A DNA stretch of 64,000 nucleotides from DASRLE01 sp963825315 (lineage in GTDB: Bacteria > Verrucomicrobiota > Verrucomicrobiia > Limisphaerales > Palsa-1400): the NCBI GenBank assembly GCA_963825315.1, contig CAWGST010000002.1, positions 930,001 through 994,000 on the forward strand. The letters are read 5' to 3'. Shown here piece after piece: positions 45,121 to 53,787 of this stretch. Every line of letters begins with the position of its first letter. Position 1 is the first letter of the stretch. A program made the position numbers and the translations under genes. The notes under the pieces were generated by a model. It was not told the origin of the DNA. It worked only from the letters and a program-made list of their open reading frames with translations, and did no database searches.

Positions 45121-45598
45121 GCCGCGAGATTACCGAAGAAGGCGGTGGCTGCAAAGTGGAATCTGACATCAACCATGCGGTAACAGGTCTGGATTTGTTC
45201 CCCCGAACTACTTTCGGGGTTCGAGTGGTCCGGTATTTCGCGGTTATCAAATCTGGTTGGCCTTCTTCATGCCTTGAGTTTGGCTGACCCGGTTTGCCAT
45301 GATCTGTCAGTTTTGTGATCTTTGAGATCTTTGTGGCAAAATGATTTCGCGGTTTCTCCGGTTTTCCATAATCTTTCCGGCCATCCCTGAAATCCGTGGT
45401 CAAATTCTTAAAACAGCGATGGTCACTAAACCGTCCAACCAGTCCAAGCCGGCTTTATCGTTAATGTAACGGGCTTGTTGCTGGTCTGTTGCCGATTTTG
45501 TTGCCAGCTAAGTCGTTGACTATCAACACTTGTTGCCGTGTTGCCGATTTTCCAGACCTACATATCAATCTTCCGTTTCTTGCGATCCTAATCTTCAA
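45121..45598. other. Non-coding stretch upstream of methylase remnant
   Basis: There is no convincing gene in these 478 bp. The segment holds degraded repeat words (GATCTTTGAGATCTTTGTGGC), a CCAGTCCAA/TTATCGTTAATGT block at 45440-45470 that recurs at 56012-56040, several GTTGCC words, and CGTTGACTATCAA at 45514-45526. The promoter of the methylase remnant should lie close to 45121 but I could not define it. Confidence 0.5.
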
Positions 45599-45621
45599 CG
45601 ACAACTATTCTTCACCATCAG

Positions 45622-45644
45622 CGACAATTAAAAATCACCACTGA
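45622..45644 (+). repeat. IS21 left terminal inverted repeat
   Basis: This 23-bp sequence is the exact reverse complement of 48088-48110. A weaker copy lies outside it at 45599-45617. Confidence 0.85.
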
Positions 45645-45690
45645 GGCCGGTTGTTAAGGTTCATCGTTTCACTGTTCTGTAACGTTTGTC

Positions 45691-45757
45691 CAGCCCCTTC
45701 GGTGGAACGGAGTCTTTGGAGCGTAGCGACAAGGACGCAGTGGAACCGAAGGGGCTG
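45691..45757. terminator. Long stem-loop downstream of istB
   Basis: Arms CAGCCCCTTCGGT (45691-45703) and ACCGAAGGGGCTG (45745-45757) pair perfectly over 13 bp around a 41-base loop. It lies between istB and the left end of the element, so it may end transcription leaving or entering the IS. There is no T run. Confidence 0.5.
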
Positions 45758-45770
45758 GGGGGCCTCGGCG

Positions 45771-46526
45771 TTACCCGCCGCCCCTGTTTTGTTCTTTTTC
45801 TTTGGGCACTCGCAAACTCTCCCCCTGGAACTCCAACAGGATGGCGTGATGCACCAGCCGGTCAATGGCGGCCATCGTCGTCATCGGGTCTTTGAAAATC
45901 TGGTCCCACTTGGAGAAGACCAGATTGCTGCTGATCATCACACTGCGCCGTTCGTAGCGTTCCGCCAGGAACGTGAACAGCACTTCCATTTCGTCCCGCT
46001 CCTGCTTGACGTAGCCAACGTCGTCCAGAATGACCGCGTCAAACTGATCCAGTTCGCGCAAGCGCTCTTCCAGACGCAGATCTCGCTTGGCGGTCAATAA
46101 TTGTTGCACCAGCTTGAAGGTCGGCACAAAGAGCACGGCGTAGCGATGGCGCAGGATCAACTCCCGTCCCAAGGCGGCCAAAAAATGGCTTTTGCCCCGG
46201 CCGGGCAAGCCAATGGCGATGACGTTCTCGGCTCGCTGGACAAAGCCGCCGTCCAGCAAGCTGGGCAGCATCCGGCGCACTTTGGCGGGCAGTTTGGTTT
46301 CCTCCAAGCTGCCCAGGTCTTTGCCTTGCGGCAGGCCCGATTGCTTGAGCAACCGCTCCAGTTTGCGTTGCCGTCGGTCCTGCGCTTCGCTCTCGCACAG
46401 GTGCAGCAGGAACTTTCGATAGCCCCAGTTTTGTTGCTCGGCTTGTTGCAAGGTGCCTTCATAGATCGCCGCCATCGTGCCCAGGCGAAAGGATTTTAAG
46501 AGCAAGGCCAGCGGGTCGTTATTCAT
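45771..46526 (-). CDS. istB: IS21 helper ATPase IstB
   Basis: The 251-residue AAA+ protein of DnaC type has Walker A in AIGLPGRGKSHFLAALG (about 103-119), Walker B in FDAVILDDVGYV, and a sensor motif SVMISSNLVFSKW. It helps the IstA transposase choose the target. It overlaps the end of istA by 8 bases, the usual IS21 arrangement. The second G of the usual GPxGxGKT loop is an R-G here, within normal variation. The gene looks intact. Confidence 0.93.
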   Translation of the reverse strand: MNNDPLALLLKSFRLGTMAAIYEGTLQQAEQQNWGYRKFLLHLCESEAQDRRQRKLERLLKQSGLPQGKDLGSLEETKLPAKVRRMLPSLLDGGFVQRAENVIAIGLPGRGKSHFLAALGRELILRHRYAVLFVPTFKLVQQLLTAKRDLRLEERLRELDQFDAVILDDVGYVKQERDEMEVLFTFLAERYERRSVMISSNLVFSKWDQIFKDPMTTMAAIDRLVHHAILLEFQGESLRVPKEKEQNRGGG

Positions 46527-48057
46527 GGGACACCGGCCTTTCCAGCAACGCGTCGTAGCCGCTCAGTTCCGGCTCCAGCGTCATCTCCGGCCAGCGGGCG
46601 CCGGCGTCCAAGTTCAGGTAACGCCGCAAATCCGCCGCGCGCCACCGGCCTGTCCGATTGGGGCCTGCCCATTCGCCGACCAGGGCGCTCAGGGCCGACT
46701 CGCCCAGTTCAGACGCCAGTTTGAGCAGGTGCAGATATTCGATTTGACCGGCCCGCAAACCATGATCGTTGACCAGACGGTCATAGGCCAAACGGAACGA
46801 CCCATCGGGGAAAAACTCCTCGCGATGCACGTAATGGGTGAACGCGCCGGGCTTGCGCAGCAGAGGCTCGATCAAGTGCCGGTAGTCGATCACCGCGCCG
46901 CGATCCCCGGTGGCTCGCGCCAACTCCAGCAGCAGTTCCCGCCCGTGAAAGATTTTCAAATGCCCTTCGTAAACTTCCACTTTAACCTCCTGGCCGATCC
47001 AGCGCGCCGGCACCGAATAGGTCACCTTCTTGACCCGAATCGTGCTGTGGAGGCTGACCGGACAGCGCAGTTCGTCATACTCGCTCAAGCGGGTCGGAGG
47101 CAGCGGACGCAGCGCCTCCCACTCCTCCTTGAGTTTGACCGAGCAGTTCTGATTGCCCTTGCGCAACGCCGTCCACAGAAACCGGTCATACGCTTCGGCC
47201 GCTTCAAAGTCCCGATAGCCGCGCAAGAGCAGATGTTGCTTGAGCCGCCGTTTCAGATGGCCGTTGCGCGATTCCACATCGCCGTTTTCGTGCGGCTTGC
47301 GAATGCCGATGGTTTGGGGCTTCAGCCCGTAGTGCTCCGCCAGCGCCAGAAAATCACGGTTGAACTCCCGCCCGCCGCTGCCGACGCGATGGGTGGCGGC
47401 GCTGCTGTTGTCGATTTGCAGCCGTTCCGGCACCCGGCCCAATTGATGCAATGCCTCCTGCAAACCGTGGCGCAGACTCAACAGCGACTCGGATTGACAG
47501 CGCGTGGCCCACGACCAATTGGAATAGGGCAAGACCGCATGACACAACAAATGCTCCAGCGGCGCTCCCCGCACCGTCACCGCCAACTCGCTGGCGTCGG
47601 TCCAATCCACCTGCATCACCCTGCCTGGAAGATGCTCCTGCTCGAAGAACACCTCCTTGTCCCGGCCATGCTGCAAACGCCATTGCAGCACCCGCCGTTG
47701 AAACGAGCGCAACGCCGAGCCAGCGGCCTGGTCGGGATGGAGGCCCCGCAGATAATCGAACAACTCTTTGGCTTCCAGTTCGGGCGCTTGGAAGAGCATT
47801 TGCCGGGCGGGTTCCCAAATGGCCGCCAGCGGATCGGGCCGCGTGCGCCAGCCATGCTTCTGTTGCAGTTGCTCCGGCGGTTGGGCCGCCTGGATGTATT
47901 TTCGCGCGGTCTGCGGATGCACATCCGCTTTCATCGCGCTGACGACAATGTTCGCTGCTTTCTGATATTCACTCATGAGCTTCCGGTATTGTTTGTTTGT
48001 GATCATTTGCGGCGGTTTGGGGATGGCCTCCGGCCATCCCAACCGCCGCCTGATCAT
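46519..48057 (-). CDS. istA: IS21 transposase IstA
   Basis: The 512-residue protein has an N-terminal helix-turn-helix region (SEYQKAANIVVSAMKADVHPQTARKYIQ, about 29-55). The DDE integrase core follows: D in VMQVDWTDAS, D in ERLQIDNSSAATH, E in KPHENGDVESRNGHLKRRL. A C-terminal Mu-type domain follows (VSLHSTIRVKKVTYSVPARWIGQEVKVEVYEGHLKIF). All catalytic residues are present, so the element may be active. It lies next to the right inverted repeat. Confidence 0.94.
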   Translation of the reverse strand: MIRRRLGWPEAIPKPPQMITNKQYRKLMSEYQKAANIVVSAMKADVHPQTARKYIQAAQPPEQLQQKHGWRTRPDPLAAIWEPARQMLFQAPELEAKELFDYLRGLHPDQAAGSALRSFQRRVLQWRLQHGRDKEVFFEQEHLPGRVMQVDWTDASELAVTVRGAPLEHLLCHAVLPYSNWSWATRCQSESLLSLRHGLQEALHQLGRVPERLQIDNSSAATHRVGSGGREFNRDFLALAEHYGLKPQTIGIRKPHENGDVESRNGHLKRRLKQHLLLRGYRDFEAAEAYDRFLWTALRKGNQNCSVKLKEEWEALRPLPPTRLSEYDELRCPVSLHSTIRVKKVTYSVPARWIGQEVKVEVYEGHLKIFHGRELLLELARATGDRGAVIDYRHLIEPLLRKPGAFTHYVHREEFFPDGSFRLAYDRLVNDHGLRAGQIEYLHLLKLASELGESALSALVGEWAGPNRTGRWRAADLRRYLNLDAGARWPEMTLEPELSGYDALLERPVSHE

Positions 48058-48087
48058 TACCGGCTCACTGGTGAATTTTAATTGTCG

Positions 48088-48110
48088 TCAGTGGTGATTT
48101 TTAATTGTCG
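48088..48110 (-). repeat. IS21 right terminal inverted repeat
   Basis: This is the reverse complement of 45622-45644. A near-copy (GGTGAATTTTAATTGTCG) lies just inside at about 48070-48087, giving a direct repeat at the right end. Confidence 0.85.
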
Positions 48111-48117
48111 TTCGACA

Positions 48118-48708
48118 ATCCTAATCCTAATCTTAATCCCAGACCTGGAAATCTGTGCCCATCTGTACCACAATGACGAAAGTCTTTGTTTTCCCGACAA
48201 GAAAATGGCCGCAAAAGAACGCAAAGAACCCAGTGCGGCTTGCGCCGCAACCAAAGATGAATTTGCCGCGAAGGAACGCAAGGATCACAAAAAATAAACA
48301 ACATAAGTACTTATCTCTGCGTTCTTTGCGTTCCTTTGTGGCAAAAATCTTCTCAAAAAGGCAAGCCTTTGCACTATTGTAATACGAAGGCAAACACTTC
48401 CATCTTTGTGTTCTCTGTGTTCTCTCGCGGCAATTCCCTGTGGTTGCGGCGCAAGCCGCGTTGGGTCAATCTGTGGCCACCAGCAACATGTTGCCACCCG
48501 TTGCTGCTGTGTTGCCAGCCGAAAAGCTCAACCAAACCCTTGTAAAATGAGGCTTGTCTTGAGAAAATTAAAATCAACCCCGAATACATTCGGGGTTCGG
48601 GGTTGCAAATTGAAAGGCAATCGTTGGGTTCGACAAACTTTACCCTTTCCCCCGGTGGGCCTTGCATTACAATTTGCAGGGTAATTCATTGTCAACCTGA
48701 GTATTTTT
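48118..48708. other. Repeat-rich intergenic region, 591 bp
   Basis: There is no gene. GCCGCAAAAGAACGCAAAGAA near 48209 and its inverted relative TTCTTTGCGTTCCTTTG TGGC near 48321, with a third copy GCCGCGAAGGAACGCAAGGA near 48269, form a dispersed inverted-repeat element seen in several verrucomicrobial-style intergenic regions. A second part (48420-48530) has CAACATGTTGCCAC and TGTTGCCAG words. The promoter for the oxidoreductase gene should lie within the last 150 bp. Confidence 0.5.
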
Positions 48709-50100
48709 ATGAAGCAAGAAGCAAACACACCCCAGGACGGCGGAGCGACTCGCCGTGAGTTTATCAAGAAATCAACCCTGGCTGCCGCAGCCGTCGCGGC
48801 CAGCGCCAATATTTTCAAAACGCCCGTCTATGGCCAGGAGCAGGCGCCTTCGCCCGGCAGCGTGGTCGGGGCCAATAACCGCCTGGTCGTGGCCTACATT
48901 GGCGCCGGTCCGCAGGGGATGGCTCATGTCCGAACGCAAAAGGCGGGCGCCGCGGCCAACAATATCGCGCAAGCGGCCGCTTGCGATCTTTCCGAACATC
49001 GGCAGCAGGAGGCCAAAGCGGAAATCGGCGGCGGTTGCGCTCTGTTTAAAGATTACGAAAAAATGCTGGAGCGAAAAGATATCGATGCCGTCACCATCGC
49101 CACGGTGGACCACTGGCATTGCAAAACGTCCATCGCGGCCTTGGAAGCCGGCAAGCACGTCTATGTCGAAAAGCCCATGACCCGCTACCTCGGTGAGGCG
49201 TTTGATGTGCATGACACCGTCAAACGCACCGGGAAAATCCTCCAGGTCGGCTCGCAGGGTTGCACTGCGGCCGCCTGGCATAAGTCGGCCGAGTTGATCA
49301 AGGCCGGCGCCATTGGCACTCCCGTTTGGGCGCAAGGCTATTACTGCCGCAACAACCCCAGTGGCAAGGCCGAATGGAATTATGACATCAAAGAATGGTG
49401 CCAGCCCGGAGACCTGGACTGGGACAAGTGGCAACTGCCCGTTCACGACAAAACCGGCTTCAACGCCGATGCTTATTTTCGGTGGCGCAAATACTATCCT
49501 TATTGCGCCGGCCTTTTGGGTGATTTGGTGCCGCATCGCCTTCTGCCCTTGATGGTCGCCACCGGCAATCCTGAATTCCCCGCGCGTGTCGTCTCCCTTG
49601 GCGCCAAAAATGTCCACAGCGATGCAGGCATCACCGGCACGCCGGAGCGCGATTGTCCCGAACAGGTCGAGCTTCTGGCCGAGTTCCCCAGCGGTCTGAC
49701 TCTGGTTATTGTGGCCAGCTCGGTGGCTTCACGCAGCCCGGGCTTTGTCATTTATGGGCACCATGCCTCGTTGGAAATCGGCAGCAGCGGCGAAAGAGTC
49801 GAAGTGAAACCGGAGAAGGATTTTTCCGATGACGTTGACTTGCAGACTTTTGACGGCCTCAAGCCGAACGAGGACATCGGAGCGCACGAAGCCAACTGGT
49901 TCGACTCCATTCGCAACAACAAGCAGCCCAATGCCGGCATCGACCTGGCCATTCGCGCCCAGACCGTCATTTCCCTGGCGGAAATGTCCAACCGCCTGAA
50001 CATGATGTGTTTGTTCGACGAAAAAACCCGCAAAATCACTTCGATGGCGGACGGCAAGGAAGTCAAGGCAATCACTTACGGCACGCTGCCCAAGTCATAA
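48709..50100 (+). CDS. Tat-exported Gfo/Idh/MocA-family oxidoreductase
   Basis: The 463-residue protein has a twin-arginine signal TRREFIKKSTLAAAAVAASANIF (about 14-36). The NAD(P)-binding Rossmann loop is VAYIGAGPQGMAHV, followed by DAVTIATVDHWHCKTSIAALEAGKHVYVEKPMTRYLGEA with the family's EKP motif. The C-terminal substrate domain includes GLLGDLVPHRLLPLMVATGNPEFPARV. Exported members of this family act on sugars or cyclitols in Verrucomicrobia and Planctomycetes; the substrate is unknown. It lies 15 bases upstream of pheT, which may be chance or co-transcription. Confidence 0.9.
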   Translation: MKQEANTPQDGGATRREFIKKSTLAAAAVAASANIFKTPVYGQEQAPSPGSVVGANNRLVVAYIGAGPQGMAHVRTQKAGAAANNIAQAAACDLSEHRQQEAKAEIGGGCALFKDYEKMLERKDIDAVTIATVDHWHCKTSIAALEAGKHVYVEKPMTRYLGEAFDVHDTVKRTGKILQVGSQGCTAAAWHKSAELIKAGAIGTPVWAQGYYCRNNPSGKAEWNYDIKEWCQPGDLDWDKWQLPVHDKTGFNADAYFRWRKYYPYCAGLLGDLVPHRLLPLMVATGNPEFPARVVSLGAKNVHSDAGITGTPERDCPEQVELLAEFPSGLTLVIVASSVASRSPGFVIYGHHASLEIGSSGERVEVKPEKDFSDDVDLQTFDGLKPNEDIGAHEANWFDSIRNNKQPNAGIDLAIRAQTVISLAEMSNRLNMMCLFDEKTRKITSMADGKEVKAITYGTLPKS

Positions 50101-50115
50101 GCCGGGTGTGCGCTG

Positions 50116-52551
50116 ATGAAAGTCACTCTCAACTGGCTCCGGCAATACGTTGATTTCAATGGATCGCCTGAAGAGCTGGCGGAGCGCCTGACCATGCTCG
50201 GCTTGGAGGTCGAGGGTGTGCAAGAGCTTGGCGGCGAGTTTGAAGGCATCGTCGTCGCCCAAGTCATCACGCGCGACAAACATCCCAATGCCGACAAACT
50301 GTCTCTTTGCCGCGTCAACGATGGGCGCGGCGAACGGCAAATTGTTTGCGGCGCGCAGAACTTCAAACCCGGCGATAAAATCCCGCTGATTTTGCCCGGC
50401 CAGACTCTGCCCGCCAAACCCGGCCAGCCGCCCCTCACCATCAAAACCGGCAAGATTCGCGGTGTCGAATCCCAGGGCATGCTCTGTTCGCCGGACGAAC
50501 TCGGCTTGCCCGGCAATGGGGATGGCCTGCTCATTCTGCGCGAGGACGCAATCGTCGGCCAATCCTTTGCCGAATATCTTGGACTGCCCGTCGGCGACGT
50601 GGTTTACGATTTGGAGATCACTCCAAATCGCCCGGACTGGAACAGCGTCATCGGCATTGCCCGCGAACTCAGCGCCCTCACCGGCAGCCCGTTGCGGCTT
50701 CCCGAAGTCAACATTCCAGCATCGCAATTGGGCGGGGAGGCGTCGGAAAAATTTGTCCGGGTGCGCATCGAGCAGCCGGATCTTTGTCCGCGCTACACCG
50801 CCCGCCTGCTGCGCGGCGTCAAAATCGCTCCCAGCCCGGATTGGCTGCGCTCGGCCCTGGAAAAGGCGGGCTTGCGCAGCATCAACAACGTCGTCGATGT
50901 CACCAATTACGTGATGCTCGAAACCGGCCAGCCGTTGCATGCGTTTGACTTTCGTTTGCTGGGCACGGCCCCGGCCTCAAGCCTCCCCACCGTGGTCATT
51001 CGGCTCGCGCGCGCGGGGGAAAAATTTGTCACCCTCGACGGCAAAGAACAAACGCTCACCGATCAAATGCTCTTGATCGCCGACGAAACCAAAGCCGTTG
51101 CCCTGGCTGGCGTGATGGGCGGCCAGAACAGCGAGATCAGTCCCGGCACGACCGATGTCCTGATCGAGAGCGCCTGTTTCAAACCGCAGAACATTCGCGC
51201 CACTTCCAAGAAACTCGATTTGCGGACCGACTCCTCCTACCGTTTCGAACGCGGGGCTGACGTCGGCATTTGCGAGTGGGCCGGCCGTCGCGCCGCCCAA
51301 TTGATTCTCCAGACGGCCGGCGGCACTTTGTTGGAGCCGCTTATTGACGCTTATCCCGCCCCTCTTGCGCCCGCGGAAATCACCCTGCGCCATGACAAGA
51401 CCAGCGATCTGCTGGGCGTCGTTGTTCCCGCCGCCGACCAAAACAGATTTCTTGAACGGCTCGGCCTGGTCCGTTCCGGCGAGGCCACATTTCGCATCCC
51501 CACTTTCCGTGTCGATCTCAAGCGCGAAGTGGATTTGATCGAAGAAATTGGGCGCCTTTACGGCGTCGATAAAATTTCGTCCACGCCGCCCCGCGGCGCG
51601 ATCGGCGCCCATGCGTTCGACACGGTCCACGACCAGATGTCCGAAGCGCGCCGCCTCCTGGCCGGCCTTGGCCTCAACGAAGCCCAGGGCCAGACCCTGA
51701 TTTCCGATGCGGCCGCCGCTCTGCCGGCCGGTTCAAGCCCCGGCCAGATCGCCGGACTGCGGCACCCGCTGAGCAATGATATGAACGTGCTGCGCCCCAG
51801 TTTGTTGCCCGGCCTTTTGGATGCCTTGCGCCACAACATCGCCCGCCAGAACACGGATGTGGCGCTCTTTGAAATTGGCCGCGTCTTCCTTCAGCCGCAC
51901 GGCCAATTCAAAGAGGAACGCCGCCTCGGCGTGGCCCTGACTGGACGCCGTTCCCCCGCCTTTTGGGCCGGCGCCGAACGCGACGCCAAATTCGACATCC
52001 ACGACTTAAAAGGCGCGCTGGAAGAATTCCTCGAACAATTCGGCTTGCGCGACGTGACCTGGGCGCGCCGCGAAGACAGCCATTCTTTTTTCCTCGAATC
52101 CGCCGCCATTCAACTCGGCAAGCTGACCCTCGGCGAAATGGGCCAGCTCTCGCCCGTCCTCCAGAAGCGCTACGATCTGCGCGACGCGGTGTTTTTGGCG
52201 GAACTGAATTTCGAGCAGGTGCTGGCCCGCCGCGCCCCGTCCAAAACGTTCAAGCCCCTGCCGTTGTTCCCCGCCATCCGCCGCGACGTTGCCATGTTGG
52301 TGCCGGAAGCGACGGCGCATGAAGCCATCGTGAATCTTGTCAAGCAAGGCCGCCCGCCCAATCTGGAAAAATTCGAGTTATTCGACGTCTTCCGGGGCCA
52401 AAACATTCCCGCCGGCCAGAAGAGTCTGGCCTACGCCTTCACCTATCGCAATCCCGAGCGAACATTGACCGATGCCGAAGTCAACTCCGCCCACGAAAAA
52501 TTGGTCGAACAGTTCAAGCAGAATCTGCGTGCCACAGTGCGTGAAGCGTGA
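50116..52551 (+). CDS. pheT: Phenylalanine--tRNA ligase beta subunit
   Basis: The 811-residue protein has the full bacterial domain order: N-terminal B1 (MKVTLNWLRQYVDFNGSPEELAERLTMLGLEVEG), the EMAP/OB tRNA-binding domain (VAQVITRDKHPNADKLSLCRVN), B3/B4 editing domain (VVDVTNYVMLETGQPLHAFD), B5, the core (ALFEIGRVFL) and the C-terminal anticodon-binding FDX-ACB domain (LPLFPAIRRDVAMLVPE). With the alpha subunit it charges tRNA-Phe in the cytoplasm. pheS is not in the window, so the two are not adjacent here on this side. Confidence 0.97.
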   Translation: MKVTLNWLRQYVDFNGSPEELAERLTMLGLEVEGVQELGGEFEGIVVAQVITRDKHPNADKLSLCRVNDGRGERQIVCGAQNFKPGDKIPLILPGQTLPAKPGQPPLTIKTGKIRGVESQGMLCSPDELGLPGNGDGLLILREDAIVGQSFAEYLGLPVGDVVYDLEITPNRPDWNSVIGIARELSALTGSPLRLPEVNIPASQLGGEASEKFVRVRIEQPDLCPRYTARLLRGVKIAPSPDWLRSALEKAGLRSINNVVDVTNYVMLETGQPLHAFDFRLLGTAPASSLPTVVIRLARAGEKFVTLDGKEQTLTDQMLLIADETKAVALAGVMGGQNSEISPGTTDVLIESACFKPQNIRATSKKLDLRTDSSYRFERGADVGICEWAGRRAAQLILQTAGGTLLEPLIDAYPAPLAPAEITLRHDKTSDLLGVVVPAADQNRFLERLGLVRSGEATFRIPTFRVDLKREVDLIEEIGRLYGVDKISSTPPRGAIGAHAFDTVHDQMSEARRLLAGLGLNEAQGQTLISDAAAALPAGSSPGQIAGLRHPLSNDMNVLRPSLLPGLLDALRHNIARQNTDVALFEIGRVFLQPHGQFKEERRLGVALTGRRSPAFWAGAERDAKFDIHDLKGALEEFLEQFGLRDVTWARREDSHSFFLESAAIQLGKLTLGEMGQLSPVLQKRYDLRDAVFLAELNFEQVLARRAPSKTFKPLPLFPAIRRDVAMLVPEATAHEAIVNLVKQGRPPNLEKFELFDVFRGQNIPAGQKSLAYAFTYRNPERTLTDAEVNSAHEKLVEQFKQNLRATVREA

Positions 52552-52995
52552 GCTTTGAAGAAGTATTTAGCCACACAGAGCACATAGAACACAAAAGCTT
52601 GAATTGCCTCTTCCCCAAAAGAGCTTTCAGTTTGCAACCCCGAATTCGGGGTTCAGGGTTCGGAGCGAAGCTTGTCAATTGTACTGCAAGGTGGGGAAAG
52701 ACTGGGATTCTGCCCCCCCCGCCCCCCGCTACAGTGCTACAAACGTTGATTATCAATGAGTTAGGGTGCAACAAGGGTGCTACAATTTGGCTTATTTGTA
52801 GCACCTGTAGCACCCTGGCATCACACCCATGGCGTCCGCTCATGGCAACGGCGGCGTGGAGGCCAGAATCCAGGCGACACTGGCCGCATTTCCACCGAAA
52901 ACAGCGAAGAACCCGTCACATAATCACAACATGTTGTCCGCAAATCATTTACAAACACAGTAAAAGACCGCCTGTCCATAGTCAAGCGACGGTGG
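52552..52995. other. Non-coding region after pheT
   Basis: This holds decayed repeat words (CACACAGAGCACATAGAACAC), a C-rich run at 52712-52728, CGTTGATTATCAA at 52744-52756, and an inverted repeat GGTGCTACAA (52776-52785) / TTGTAGCACC (52796-52805) with a second TGTAGCACC right after it. No gene is visible. The inverted repeat could end pheT transcription but has no T run. Confidence 0.45.
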
Positions 52996-53077
52996 ATCAC
53001 AATCGTTGTCAATCAGGCACTTACAGAAGTCCAGCTTGTCGCGCCGTAGCCGCCGCAGCGAAGGAGGAACCCGTAAC
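52996..53077. repeat. 82-bp direct repeat, left copy
   Basis: This matches 54825-54906 with about four mismatches over 82 bp (ATCACAA...CGTTGTCAATCAGGCACTTAC ... GAAGGAGGAACCCGTAAC). The two copies bracket the nucleotidyltransferase/winged-helix gene pair. Its right part is a diverged form of the PFAKATADK-type element at 44163-44220. Confidence 0.85.
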
Positions 53078-53138
53078 AAAGGCCGTCACAAACCGTCACG
53101 TTTCAGGATCGTCGGAATCTGGGTAGTAAAGATTTAAG

Positions 53139-53176
53139 TTGACATTGTGACATAATAACGCTTATTGTAAGCGTTA
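53139..53176 (+). promoter_or_regulatory. Promoter with perfect 9-bp palindromic operator
   Basis: TTGACA at 53139-53144 is followed after 18 bases by TATTGT (53163-53168). A perfect inverted repeat, TAACGCTTA (53156-53164) and TAAGCGTTA (53168-53176) with a 3-base spacer, covers the -10 region and ends 14 bases before the ATG. This is the layout of an autorepressed toxin-antitoxin promoter. Confidence 0.7.
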
Positions 53177-53190
53177 CAGAGTCAAATATT

Positions 53191-53787
53191 ATGGAATCAG
53201 ATGAAAGTAAAGATGAAATTCTAGTCCGCTTGAATCGAAAAATGGCTTATGCGGAAGTCGAACCACTCAATGTGGCGGTATGCGGAGGGGCTGCGCTCAT
53301 CGCTGTTGGTTTGGTGACTCGTGCAACACAGGACGTTGATGTTATCGCGCTCCTTCGAACGAATCAGGTTAACGTCGAGGTTCTGGATGACAAGATTCTG
53401 CCCGCAGATGTTGAACGGTTAGTGGCGGAAATCGGGATTGAATTAGGCATTCGGAAAGACTGGTTGAACTTCGAGGCCAGTCCGCTTATCGCCTTTGGAT
53501 TCCCGCCGGACATGACCAGGCGGCTCATCAAGAAATCCTACGGAATATGTTTGACAGTGTATTTCATCAGCCGTTTTGACCAGGTGCATTTCAAAATATA
53601 CGCGGCGATGGACCCCAAAAGCGGCACCCGGCACCTGAGCGACCTGCTCGATCTCAAGCCGCAGGAAGATGAGGTGAGGGCCGCGATCTCCTGGCTGCTC
53701 GAGCGAAAAGCCAGTTTGGAGTTCAAAGCCGCCCTTTGCCAGGTGTTGGAGCGAATTGGTTATGAACGAATCGCTGAACAGATTTAG
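53191..53787 (+). CDS. Nucleotidyltransferase-fold protein (DUF6036/AbiEii-like)
   Basis: The 198-residue protein has the minimal nucleotidyltransferase signature VAVCGGAALIAVGLVTRATQDVDVIALL (about 29-56), i.e. GG-x-A followed by T-x-DVDV, as in DUF6036 and the AbiEii/MenT-type toxins. A later region, CLTVYFISRFDQVHFKIYAAMD, fits the third strand of the fold, and the C-terminus is helical (ISWLLERKASLEFKAALCQVLERIGY). It would move a nucleotide onto RNA or protein (inference). The next gene overlaps its end by 26 bases. The DNA upstream has a strong operator. Confidence 0.72.
   Translation: MESDESKDEILVRLNRKMAYAEVEPLNVAVCGGAALIAVGLVTRATQDVDVIALLRTNQVNVEVLDDKILPADVERLVAEIGIELGIRKDWLNFEASPLIAFGFPPDMTRRLIKKSYGICLTVYFISRFDQVHFKIYAAMDPKSGTRHLSDLLDLKPQEDEVRAAISWLLERKASLEFKAALCQVLERIGYERIAEQI

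Larger units (their letters stand above)
45599..48117 (-). mobile_element. IS21-family insertion sequence
   Basis: It contains overlapping istA and istB genes. A perfect 23-bp inverted repeat, CGACAATTAAAAATCACCAC plus TGA, lies at 45622-45644 and inverted at 48088-48110. Degenerate further copies lie just outside or inside (45599-45617 and 48071-48087), typical of the multiple end repeats of IS21. The right end is placed at the CA of 48116-48117; the left end is uncertain within about 25 bp. No clear target duplication was found. Confidence 0.85.

Noticed and set aside
46477..48081. 534-codon plus-strand frame over istA
   Set aside because: Antisense to a transposase with all catalytic residues; no domain is recognisable.
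52712..52728. C-rich run as a structured regulatory element
   Set aside because: A low-complexity run can be a sequencing artefact and has no pairing partner.
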